From contig CAWUEW020000002.1 of assembly GCA_963921255.3 (NCBI GenBank), positions 310,001-374,000 of the forward strand: a DNA stretch of 64,000 nt, in the 5' to 3' direction. The translations under genes and the position numbers were made by a program. Of the stretch, positions 8,894 through 16,351 are shown in pieces. Each line of letters opens with the position of its first letter. Positions within the stretch are counted from its first letter, which is position 1. Under the pieces are notes generated by a model. It was not told the origin of the DNA. It saw only the letters and a list, made by a program, of their open reading frames with translations, and did not search any database. The stretch comes from JANSYL01 sp963921255. GTDB lineage: Bacteria > Pseudomonadota > Alphaproteobacteria > Rhodobacterales > Rhodobacteraceae.

Positions 8894-9562
8894 GCCGCCC
8901 CCACAAGATCGACCAACCCCGTCAGGTCCGACGCCACATGCTGCGGCGTGCCGGGCAGCCGATCCATGGGCTCACCCGCACGGTTCACCCACAAGGTCTG
9001 GAACCCATAGGCACTTGCCCCGGCCGCATCCCATCCGTTCGACGACACGAACAGCACCGCCTCCGGCGCCACGCCAAACCGCGCGCCCACCAGGTCGTAC
9101 ACCACCGAATTGGGCTTGAACCGCGCCACGGCCTCGACGCTCAACACATCGTCCAGAACCGCCCCCACGCCGGCCGAGGACACCGCCCCCTCCAGCATCG
9201 CCGGGCTGCCATTGGACAGGATCGCCGTGGTCAAGCCCGCCGCCTTGAGCGACGCCAGCATGTCGGGCACCTCCGGATAGGCCTCAAGCTCCCAGTACAA
9301 CGCCAGAAGCGCCGCGCGCAGCTCCGCGTCACCGCCCAGGCCCGCCCGCTCCAGCGCCCAGTCCAGCCCGTCCTGCGTCACCTGCCAGAAATCCGTGTAC
9401 TCACCGGCGATTTCCCGCAACCAGGAATATTGCAGCTGTTTCAGACGCCAATCGGTGGCCACCTGCACCCAATGCGCGGCAAACGCCGTGCGCTCCGGTT
9501 GCGCGGCCAGGTTGCGGGCCGCCGCCGCCACATCGAACAGTGTCCCGTAGGCGTCAAAAATA
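8890..9562 (-). pseudogene. Haloacid dehalogenase type II, 5' end removed at the transposon border
   Basis: The coding frame carries HAD motif I (F-D-A-Y-G-T-L-F-D), motif II (L-S-N-G-S), the motif III lysine (F-K-P-N-S-V) and motif IV (S-S-N-G-W-D), matching L-2-haloacid dehalogenases. Going upstream, the frame reaches the transposon end directly before I-F-D-A-Y and hits a TAA inside the inverted repeat, so the original start and first few residues are gone. The first downstream start candidate is a GTG at 9531, after the nucleophilic aspartate, which would give an inactive product. Everything after the lost start is intact, so the damage looks recent. It was the first gene of the hydrolase-dehydratase operon. 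Confidence 0.85.
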
Positions 9563-9585
9563 GGGAATTATATCGCAAAGTAACA
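9563..9585 (+). repeat. Left terminal inverted repeat of the transposon
   Basis: These 23 bases are identical, in reverse complement, to 13017-13039. On the minus strand the repeat contains a TATAAT hexamer pointing outward into the truncated dehalogenase, and a TAA in the dehalogenase reading frame. Confidence 0.95.
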
Positions 9586-9595
9586 CTGCTCTGGA

Positions 9596-9766
9596 TTATT
9601 CCTGTTCCAGCTTTGGCCTCCCGGCTTTGAGCGGATTAAAGAACGCGCCGCCCAAGTCTTCCATATCCGCACCCGGCATGTCGTATTCAGTTTCCATCTC
9701 GGCCTTGGTTGGCTGGAAGTGAGAATCGGCCAGCTTTTCTTTAAGCGTTTTGGGTTTGTTGGTCAT
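9596..9766 (-). CDS. 56-residue protein, possibly a truncated antitoxin-like ORF
   Basis: A short frame, ATG at 9766 to TAA at 9596, ending eleven bases from the inverted repeat. The product begins M-T-N-K-P-K-T-L-K-E-K, is rich in charged residues, and ends F-F-N-P-L-K-A-G-R-P-K-L-E-Q-E. The G-R-P-K-L segment resembles the linker that precedes the ribbon-helix-helix in some CopG/BrnA-type antitoxins, but no helix domain follows; this is a resemblance, not a match. It lies 15 bp after the nuclease stop on the same strand, so it is probably the last gene of the cargo operon. It could equally be a nuclease partner. Confidence 0.5.
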   Translation of the reverse strand: MTNKPKTLKEKLADSHFQPTKAEMETEYDMPGADMEDLGGAFFNPLKAGRPKLEQE

Positions 9767-9781
9767 GTTTGGCGCTCGCGT

Positions 9782-10864
9782 TTAGTTGTTTGATTTTCGG
9801 CGGTTACAGTACTTGCAAAGCATTTGGCAGTTATCCGCCACGGTCTTTCCACCTTGTGACCAAGGCTTGATATGGTCACCTTCCATCTGACTTATGTCAA
9901 ATTGCTCGTTACAGATCGGGCAAACACCGTCTTGACGCTCAAACGCCTCAAGCTTCATCGCGCCTGTGAACGCCCTAATGCTCAGGTGCCGCTCATCGCC
10001 GTCCAGCACGTAAGGATAGACGCCCGCTTTCCGTGTCACGTCATCATCCATGAGCAGACGCTTGATCTCTGCCTCAAGCGTGTCAGGGTCCAGATCGGTC
10101 TCTTTGAATTGGTTGTAGAGCGGCCCCCATGCAACGCCTTTCATCTCTTTGCGATACTTGGGAAACGTCGCGTGCACCCAATCGATGACAGAGCGGAAGT
10201 GGTTCCATAGCGTAACGGCGCTGTTGTCGCGCTGATGCGCCGACATGTAGCTTTCAACATCACCGTCATTGATCCACCTGATCGCAGTTTCAAGGTAGTC
10301 CTGACGGATGGAATGGCCTTTCAGGTACTTGCTGCCGATGCTGTAAGCTGGGCAGTTTGGTCGGCTGAAATACCTCTTTGCATCCGACACCCAAAGCCCG
10401 TGATAGACGGCGTTTCGCAATTCCTGGTCGGTCAGAATCTCGCCCGCAATGTTGATCACCTCGAACCACTCCAGTCTCTCGCTGTCCGTCCCGGAGCAGG
10501 TGTAGATCATGAGATCATAGTTCAGGATTTGCTCTTGATGGTCAGCTTGCAGGTTGTGGAAAGCCAGCCCGTCAATGGAAAAAGCACCCTTCACGTATTG
10601 GCAAACCGAGATGGTGCGCTGCTGGCCGTCAATGATCTCGAACCTGTCATTGCCAATATCGGCCCAATACATGGTGTTGAGGGGAAGCCCGTTGCGGATC
10701 GTGTTGATCACGGCGTCACGCTGCTTGTCGCCATAGACAAATTCGCGTTGATAGGCAGGCCGTATATCAAGCTTGCCGCCATATCCCCGGACACCGCCGT
10801 CCCCGCCGTCGCAGTAGCCTTCAACCAGTTCCCGGACGGTCACTGTACGCAAGTCAATTTTCAT
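9782..10864 (-). CDS. DUF262 and HNH endonuclease domain protein
   Basis: A 360-residue predicted nuclease. Residues 1-230 form a DUF262 (ParB/Srx-like, GmrSD-N-type) domain with I-R-P-A-Y-Q-R-E-F-V and the hallmark D-G-Q-Q-R-T, which in GmrS-like proteins belongs to the nucleotide-handling site. The C-terminus (about 315-360) is a zinc-HNH nuclease: C-P-I-C, then E-G-D-H-I-K-P-W-S-Q-G-G, then N-C-Q-M-L-C-K-Y-C-N-R-R-K. Its ATG overlaps the methyltransferase stop (ATGA), so the two are translationally coupled like a restriction-modification pair. It probably acts as the restriction half; modification-dependent cleavage is the alternative. It lies inside the transposon. Confidence 0.87.
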   Translation of the reverse strand: MKIDLRTVTVRELVEGYCDGGDGGVRGYGGKLDIRPAYQREFVYGDKQRDAVINTIRNGLPLNTMYWADIGNDRFEIIDGQQRTISVCQYVKGAFSIDGLAFHNLQADHQEQILNYDLMIYTCSGTDSERLEWFEVINIAGEILTDQELRNAVYHGLWVSDAKRYFSRPNCPAYSIGSKYLKGHSIRQDYLETAIRWINDGDVESYMSAHQRDNSAVTLWNHFRSVIDWVHATFPKYRKEMKGVAWGPLYNQFKETDLDPDTLEAEIKRLLMDDDVTRKAGVYPYVLDGDERHLSIRAFTGAMKLEAFERQDGVCPICNEQFDISQMEGDHIKPWSQGGKTVADNCQMLCKYCNRRKSNN

Positions 10865-11966
10865 GACTGGAACTTACGGGATTTTATAAAAATTCGTCTA
10901 TAAATACAATGAACTACGTCGTTTCCACTTTCATCCTCCAGATAGTTTCCCCGGGAAGGCTTCCCTTTGAGCATAGGGTATCCATTCGCCTTTTGGCCTG
11001 ACAATCCGGTTTTCCTTCCCCCATCCAGCCTCTTTTCAACGTAGTCGTCATAGAACTTATGGCTTTTGAAGCCATGGTCCCACAAAGACGAAAACCCCAA
11101 TATCTCGAACTGATCGGGATTGTACTTGTCCAGAAAGGTGATCGGCACACCCATCGCTCCGGCCCAATCCATCGGAATATCATTGGTCTTGCTGACCTCG
11201 ATAGCGTCGTAATTGTCGTAAGTCGGGTAATCCTCAGGCGCATACCTGCGGTACAGGATCAGTTCCTCGTGCCGCTTGTCATGGTCGAGGTTCGTGAACC
11301 AGCGAACGCCTTTGACCTTGATAAACCTGTTTCCACCTTCATCAATCCATGCCGTCGCAGCATCAAGTGGATAGTGATCCGGAACTCCAAACGTCCGATC
11401 CCCGCTCTTGATGCTGGGGCCGAACCAGACCTTGTTATCCTTGATCAGTGGGAAAAAGTCCTTGTAGGTGACAGCGTTCATGTTTCCGATAATCAGAAAT
11501 TTTTGTCGTATTTCATCAACTGCGCGACGTATTCGCGGAACAATGAAAAGGGCGGGTTCGTCACCACGATGTCCGCTTGCTTGAGAATGTCGATGCATTC
11601 CTGAGTGCGAAAATCGCCGTCACCATCCAGATGGGTAATGCCGATATCCTCGGCCCTTGGTACAACATCCCCGTCCCGGAAACCGTCATATTCCAGTTTG
11701 ATCGCCCGCTCGCAGTCATGCCGCGAAAAAAGGTCCGGATTCTGGTTCTTGTAGCAGGTGGTGATCAGTTTCCTGAGACCCAGAAACTCGAAGTTGTGAC
11801 TGAAATAGTGAAAGAAGTTGCTGACGCGCGGATCGTCGCAGTTGCAATAGACAACCTTGCCTTTGAAATGCTTCTTATAGTGACGCAGTTCGTTTTCTAT
11901 GTCTGACAGTTGCGTGTAGAACTCATCGTTCTTGGCCTTTCTGGCCGAGATAAGGTTTTGTGCCAT
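10861..11966 (-). pseudogene. EcoRI-type adenine-specific DNA methyltransferase, split by a -1 frameshift
   Basis: Two frames together encode one methyltransferase of about 368 residues. The N-terminal half (11966 to the TGA at 11493) starts M-A-Q-N-L-I-S-A-R-K with K-N-D-E-F-Y-T-Q and carries the catalytic V-T-N-P-P-F motif of N6-adenine methylases. The C-terminal half continues in the -1 frame as L-I-I-G-N-M-N-A-V-T-Y and runs to 10861. The shift occurs at A-AAT-TTC (11496-11502), directly before the TGA. Slipping back one base there gives K-N-F-L-I-I-G-N, a seamless join. The start overlaps the transposase stop and the end overlaps the nuclease ATG. It may be a broken gene, a programmed frameshift or a homopolymer sequencing error. 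Confidence 0.8.
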
Positions 11967-11968
11967 GA

Positions 11969-12958
11969 TCACGCACCATTGCGCGTGATTGGCTTTGCTC
12001 CGCTGCTCAACCCGTTATCGGCAATCAGGTCCACGTAGCGCAGCCGCTTTCCGTCCATCCCCGAGACCAAGCTGCCCATCTGGTCGATGGTATCTTTTGG
12101 GCGGTTGTTGTGGCGCCCCGAGAACTCGTCCACGTAGCGTTGCAGGTGTTTGGGCGACATTTTGTGATACACGCCATCAACGCCGCGCTTCATGGGTGCC
12201 CAGAAGCTTTCCAGCCCGTTTGTATGAGCCATATCGCGGACGTACTCGCCCGCTGAATGGTTTACCGCCTCATGGGGCCTGTCGATGCCCTTATACGCCT
12301 TGGCCTCATCCGTGTAGACTTGTGCGCCATCGGCGGTGTGATCGGTCACGAAACCCTGCAACGTCTCCGCGTCGGTCCTCTCAACCACCTTGGCATGAAC
12401 CTTTCCCGTCGCACGGTCGCGGACACCAGAAACGGCGCTCTTGCCCACCGCCCCGCGCCCGGCTCTCAACTTCTTCTTCGCGTGCTTGTTCTTCTCCTTG
12501 CCACCCATATAGGTCTCATCGGCCTCAACCGGGCCGTCAAAGATCGGCGTCTTGGTCGCATAGGCTTCCCGAAGGCGATGCAGCATGAACCAAGCAGCCT
12601 TCTGGCCGATCCCAAGTTCCCGGTGCAACTTCATCGAAGACACACCCTTGAGGCTGGTTGTAAACAGGTAAATTCCAACGGCCCAAACCCGGTAAGACAG
12701 TTTGGAACTCTGCATGACACTGCCAATCCGAACTGTGAACATCGGCTTGTTGGGGCAATCCCGGCAACGGTGGGTCATGCTCTTGTGGTTAACGCCAACC
12801 CGAACATTGTCCGATCCGCAATGCGGGCAATAAGGACCATCCGGCCAACGTTGTTCCTCGATCCACTCTCGCGCTTTGGTCTCATCGCTGAACATGTCCG
12901 CGATTTGCAGAAGCGTCAAACCTTTGCGCTGATGCTTGCCGGGTGCTTTCTGTGTCAT
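11969..12958 (-). CDS. IS1595-family (ISXO2-like) transposase
   Basis: A 329-residue DDE transposase. The N-terminal zinc ribbon is C-P-H-C followed by C-R-D-C (residues about 45-75). The catalytic core begins at V-E-A-D-E-T-Y-M-G-G, continues with V-Y-T-D-E-A-K-A-Y, and ends with the H-T-N-G-L-E-S-F-W-A segment, the ISXO2 arrangement. An AGGTGA ribosome site lies just before the ATG at 12958. It is the first gene of the element and its stop overlaps the methyltransferase start, so the cargo is read from the transposase promoter. No truncation is visible, so the element may still be active. Confidence 0.95.
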   Translation of the reverse strand: MTQKAPGKHQRKGLTLLQIADMFSDETKAREWIEEQRWPDGPYCPHCGSDNVRVGVNHKSMTHRCRDCPNKPMFTVRIGSVMQSSKLSYRVWAVGIYLFTTSLKGVSSMKLHRELGIGQKAAWFMLHRLREAYATKTPIFDGPVEADETYMGGKEKNKHAKKKLRAGRGAVGKSAVSGVRDRATGKVHAKVVERTDAETLQGFVTDHTADGAQVYTDEAKAYKGIDRPHEAVNHSAGEYVRDMAHTNGLESFWAPMKRGVDGVYHKMSPKHLQRYVDEFSGRHNNRPKDTIDQMGSLVSGMDGKRLRYVDLIADNGLSSGAKPITRNGA

Positions 12959-12972
12959 AGCTCACCTCTTGA

Positions 12973-13002
12973 AGTGACTATATGTTATATCACAGAGTCA
13001 CT
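12973..13002. promoter_or_regulatory. Inverted repeat between the transposon end and the transposase
   Basis: AGTGACT (12973-12979) and AGTCACT (12996-13002) are perfect 7-base arms with an AT-rich 16-base spacer containing TATATGTTATAT. The position, 15 bp upstream of the transposase start, fits an operator overlapping the promoter of the element. Which protein binds is unknown. Confidence 0.45.
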
Positions 13003-13016
13003 AGGGGCAAGGAAAA

Positions 13017-13039
13017 TGTTACTTTGCGATATAATTCCC
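13017..13039 (-). repeat. Right terminal inverted repeat of the transposon
   Basis: Exact reverse complement of 9563-9585. On the plus strand it carries TATAAT (13030-13035) pointing outward into the truncated TPR gene. Confidence 0.95.
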
Positions 13040-14283
13040 TTACATCCTGGCTGGAAAGCGAACGCCGTCGACTGCGGCCGTTCGATGGCGCGTCGCCGGC
13101 GCGTGCGATGGATGTCGGCAGCCCCGCACCTGAAACCGAAAACCGGACGCTGGTGCTCCGGATCCATGAGGAAACCGGCCAAAGCAGCTTGCCTGCGCAT
13201 TTGCTCGGGGACGCGATCACGACACTCATGTCGGATTTCGCGGATTTGGACGTGTTCTTTCAGCCGCCCGATGACGCCATTCTCGGGCAGACGAAAGGTG
13301 CCATGGCGCTCGACATTCGGGCGGCCGATTTCGCCAGTGGGCGCACGCAGGTCGTCGCCCGTTTGACCACCCCCGAAAACGGCCGCCTGCTTTGGTCCCA
13401 CACGGCACAGATCGACGCCCGGGATGACGAACTCTTTTCGTCCGAGGAAATTCCGGCACTTGCCTACGAGGCGGCTGAGATGCTGCTGACGGGTACAGCC
13501 AAGGCCAATGAGGATATCCCCCTGCGCAATCGGATCGACGGCCTCGTCGCGCGGGCCGTCAACGCGATGTTTTCCTACGACGCCGCGCAGCTTCGCTTGG
13601 CCGAAGCGCTTTTGGCCGAGGCGGACAAGCTGATGCCCGAACCGCGCATCGCGGCGTGGCGCAGCATGGTGCGCCAGATCATGATCGTGGAACGGACCGA
13701 GTCCGACCGCGACCGCCTGTCCTCGGAGGCCGAGCGCTTCGTGTCCGACGCGCTGCAAACCTGCAAGGGCAATGCGCTTGTCCTGGGCCTTGTCGCCCAA
13801 TTGGGGGTGATGCTGGATGGCGATCTGGGCACATCCGAGGTCTTGGCCAATGACGCCGTTCGGGTTAGCCCCAACAACGCGTTCAGCCACGGTGCCTATG
13901 CGACGGTTGCCCTGCGTGGCGGCCGCCCGAAAGAGGCTTTGGCCGCGGCGCTGAGGGCCAGCGCCCTGGCGCGACGGTCACCTTACATTCATTGGTTTCA
14001 TGGCCTTGTGGGTCTGTCCGCCCTGTCATTGGGCCGATACGACCTGTCGATCCGATACTATGAAATGGCGCACGCCCGCGCGCCCCATTTCCGCTCGGCC
14101 ATCCGGCATTTGTTATGTCTTTACGAAACCGTGGGCGATCGGCTGTCGGCCTTGCGCATGCAGGACAAACTGGGGCGGGTCGAGCCGGGTTTTCAGATCG
14201 AACGCCTCCGCGAAGACCACCTCTATCCAGCCCATACATTGCGGCAAAAACGGTTGGTGCCGCAGATCGAGCTCAAGTCCTGA
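13040..14283 (+). pseudogene. TPR-containing regulator-like protein, 5' end removed at the transposon border
   Basis: The host frame begins exactly at the transposon end (S-L-T-S-W-L-E-S-E) and stays open to 14283, about 413 residues. The N-terminal third has a R-T-L-V-L-R-I-H plus L-G-D-A-I-T-T-L-M segment. This resembles the TolB-like region of CadC/adenylate-cyclase-type regulators, which normally follows a winged helix that is missing here. The C-terminal half is a series of TPR-like helix pairs (for example S-P-Y-I-H-W-F-H and G-R-Y-D-L-S-I-R-Y-Y). A read-through frame from 12982 inside the element could give a fusion protein, and internal starts exist. The last 11 bases overlap the opposing RpiR gene. 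Confidence 0.72.
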
Positions 14284-15184
14284 GACTGCCGACCGCCGGC
14301 CCGTCAGCGGAGACATAGCTTCCGATCTCGACCATCTTGGTTTCGAACTCGGCGATCCGCGCGGCGGCCTGTGGGCTGAGCGCGATCATCTCTGATACGA
14401 TCGCTTCAACCACCGCGAACCCCGCGCCATGGGAGGGCAGCGGCTGCGGCCCCGTCATGGGGAGGCAGAACACGACATCTGCCCCGTCGGCGATGGGAGA
14501 GGCATAGCTGTCCGTGATGGCGATGACGCCCAAACCTTTGGACCGGGCCGCTTCGTGGGCGCGCACAACCTCGGCGGAATAGAGGGAGAAGGTGATTAAA
14601 ACGACGATGTCGCCGGGGGCCGCATGGGCGAGCGTATCGGCGATACTGCCGGGTTCAACCAACGGGCGTTCGAAGTTCCGAAACGCCATACCGCCGGTGT
14701 AGGAAAAATAATGCGCGAGCGAAAAGCAACTGCGGACGCCCACACAGTAAATTCGGCTCGCCCCCAACAAACGTTCGGCCGCGTCCTTGATTCGGACGGA
14801 GTTCTCGGCCGAAAACGCGTCATCCAGATTGGCTTGTGTGGCAGCCCGCAGATCGGAGATCAGCGTGCTGTCCCCCTTCGAGCTGAGCCGGGCGGCCCGT
14901 GCCCCGTAGAGACCGCCGGATTGACGCAGCGCGGCCTGAAACGCACGCCGGCAATCGTCGTAGCCCGAAAACCCAAGCGCGATGGATAATCTGTAGGCTG
15001 TGTTGACGTTTACGCCCGAAACGTCGGCCAGACCCCGAACCGAATGAAACGCGACTTCCTGCGGATGGTGGAGCACCCATTGCGCCAATTTGGCAATCGC
15101 GGGCGAGCTATCGCGCACGACCTGGGCGAGATCGCGGCTCAATTCGTCAAGCGTTCTAGGTTCTGGCGCGGAGTGGTCCTGCAT
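14273..15184 (-). CDS. MurR/RpiR-family transcriptional regulator
   Basis: A 303-residue repressor/activator with an N-terminal HTH_6 domain (residues about 12-90, including G-V-N-V-N-T-A-Y-R-L-S-I-A-L-G-F) and a C-terminal SIS sugar-phosphate-type domain (about 125-265, with C-V-G-V-R-S and V-L-I-T-F-S). The start at 15184 was chosen because the upstream 65 residues of the open frame have no family character and run into the divergent promoter. It is divergent from the TAXI TRAP operon, a common arrangement, and so probably controls uptake of that solute. Its ligand may not be a sugar phosphate. Confidence 0.9.
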   Translation of the reverse strand: MQDHSAPEPRTLDELSRDLAQVVRDSSPAIAKLAQWVLHHPQEVAFHSVRGLADVSGVNVNTAYRLSIALGFSGYDDCRRAFQAALRQSGGLYGARAARLSSKGDSTLISDLRAATQANLDDAFSAENSVRIKDAAERLLGASRIYCVGVRSCFSLAHYFSYTGGMAFRNFERPLVEPGSIADTLAHAAPGDIVVLITFSLYSAEVVRAHEAARSKGLGVIAITDSYASPIADGADVVFCLPMTGPQPLPSHGAGFAVVEAIVSEMIALSPQAAARIAEFETKMVEIGSYVSADGPAVGSLRT

Positions 15185-15284
15185 AGAAACATTTGATTCC
15201 ACGACTTGACGAATTTCAACGTTTTGTTTCAAGTGACGGCACAACGACCATCCAAAATGTGTAAGTAGTGACAGGGAGCACATC

Positions 15285-16253
15285 ATGAACAAGCATGTCA
15301 TCGCAGCGCTGGTGGCGGGCACCACTGCCTTTGGCGCAGGTGCCGTTTCGGCACAGCAAACCTTTATCGCGATCGGCACCGGCGGCGTGACCGGCGTGTA
15401 CTATCCGACCGGCGGCGCGATCTGCCGTCTGGTGAACCGGGACCGCGCCGAGCACGGCATTCGCTGTGGGGTGGAATCGACCGGCGGATCGGTCTTCAAC
15501 ATCAACGCGATCCGCGGTGGTGAACTGGAATTCGGCGTCGCTCAGTCTGACTGGCAATACCACGCCTTCAACGGCAGCTCGCGCTTCGAAGAGCAGGGCC
15601 CGTTTGAAGACCTGCGGGCCGTCTTCTCGGTGCACCCCGAACCCTTCACGGTCGTGGCCCGTGCCGATGCCGGCATCGAGTCGTTTGAAGACCTGCAGGG
15701 CATGCGTGTGAATGTCGGCAACCCCGGCTCGGGTCAGCGCGGCACGATGGAAGTGCTGATGGCCGCCATGGGCTGGACCATGGACGACTTCGCCGTCGCG
15801 TCCGAACTTCAGGCGGCAGAACAGTCGCAGGCGCTGTGCGACAACAACATCGACGCCATGATCTACACCGTTGGCCATCCGTCGGGCTCGATCCAGGAGG
15901 CCACCACGGCCTGTGACAGCGTGCTGGTGAACGTGGCGAACGACGCCGTCGACATGCTGGTTGACGAAAACCCGTTCTACCGCACCGCCACCATCCCCGG
16001 CGGCATGTATCGCGGCAATGACGAGGACACGATGACCTTCGGCGTCGGTGCAACCTTCGTGACCTCCGCAGACGTTCCGGAAGAAGTGGTCTACACCGTT
16101 GTGTCCGCTGTGTTTGAGAACATCGACCAATTCCGCAGCCTGCACCCGGCTTTCGCCAACCTGGACCCGGCGCAAATGGCAAATGACGGTCTCAGCGCCC
16201 CGTTGCACCCCGGTGCCGAGCGGTACTTCCGCGAAGCGGGCCTGATCGAGTAA
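15285..16253 (+). CDS. TAXI-family TRAP transporter solute-binding protein
   Basis: A 322-residue periplasmic binding protein. A signal peptide (residues 1-24, cleavage near V-S-A-Q) is followed by the TAXI hallmark I-G-T-G-G-V-T-G-V-Y-Y-P-T-G-G-A-I-C. It continues through V-A-Q-S-D-W-Q-Y and V-N-V-G-N-P-G-S-G-Q-R-G, the second-lobe ligand segment. GGGAG precedes the ATG. A GC-rich hairpin at 16282-16304 separates it from the permease, consistent with higher expression of the binding protein. Known TAXI ligands include glutamate and other carboxylates; the ligand here is unknown, though the downstream aminotransferase suggests an amino acid or amine. Confidence 0.93.
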   Translation: MNKHVIAALVAGTTAFGAGAVSAQQTFIAIGTGGVTGVYYPTGGAICRLVNRDRAEHGIRCGVESTGGSVFNINAIRGGELEFGVAQSDWQYHAFNGSSRFEEQGPFEDLRAVFSVHPEPFTVVARADAGIESFEDLQGMRVNVGNPGSGQRGTMEVLMAAMGWTMDDFAVASELQAAEQSQALCDNNIDAMIYTVGHPSGSIQEATTACDSVLVNVANDAVDMLVDENPFYRTATIPGGMYRGNDEDTMTFGVGATFVTSADVPEEVVYTVVSAVFENIDQFRSLHPAFANLDPAQMANDGLSAPLHPGAERYFREAGLIE

Positions 16254-16281
16254 TCGGCACGACTGCCTGATTGAAAACCGG

Positions 16282-16304
16282 ACCGGGCGGCCCCGCCGCC
16301 CGGT
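16282..16304 (+). terminator. Intercistronic hairpin after the TRAP binding-protein gene
   Basis: Perfect 9-bp stem ACCGGGCGG/CCGCCCGGT with a 5-base loop, and no T-run. It is more likely a partial attenuator or mRNA-stabilising 3' end for the binding-protein message than a full terminator, because the permease follows within 50 bp. Confidence 0.6.
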
Positions 16305-16351
16305 CTCTGTACCACAGGCCGCGTGTTTCGGCCGAACAAGGGGGGGGCCCG

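Larger units (their letters stand above)
9563..13039 (-). mobile_element. IS1595-like transposable element with a restriction-modification-like cargo
   Basis: A 3,477 bp element bounded by 23-bp perfect inverted repeats beginning GGGAATTATATCGC. It encodes an ISXO2-type DDE transposase at its right end and, in the same direction, an EcoRI-type adenine methyltransferase, a DUF262-HNH nuclease and a 56-aa ORF. Consecutive genes overlap or nearly abut. Its base composition is visibly less GC-rich than the host genes. IS1595-family elements are known to include members with passenger genes. The eight bases on each side (CAAAAATA and TTACATCC) do not match, so no target duplication remains. Both flanking host genes are cut. 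Confidence 0.9.

Noticed and set aside
9555..13047. Target-site duplication around the transposon
   Set aside because: The eight flanking bases on the two sides do not match, and the two flanks belong to different genes.
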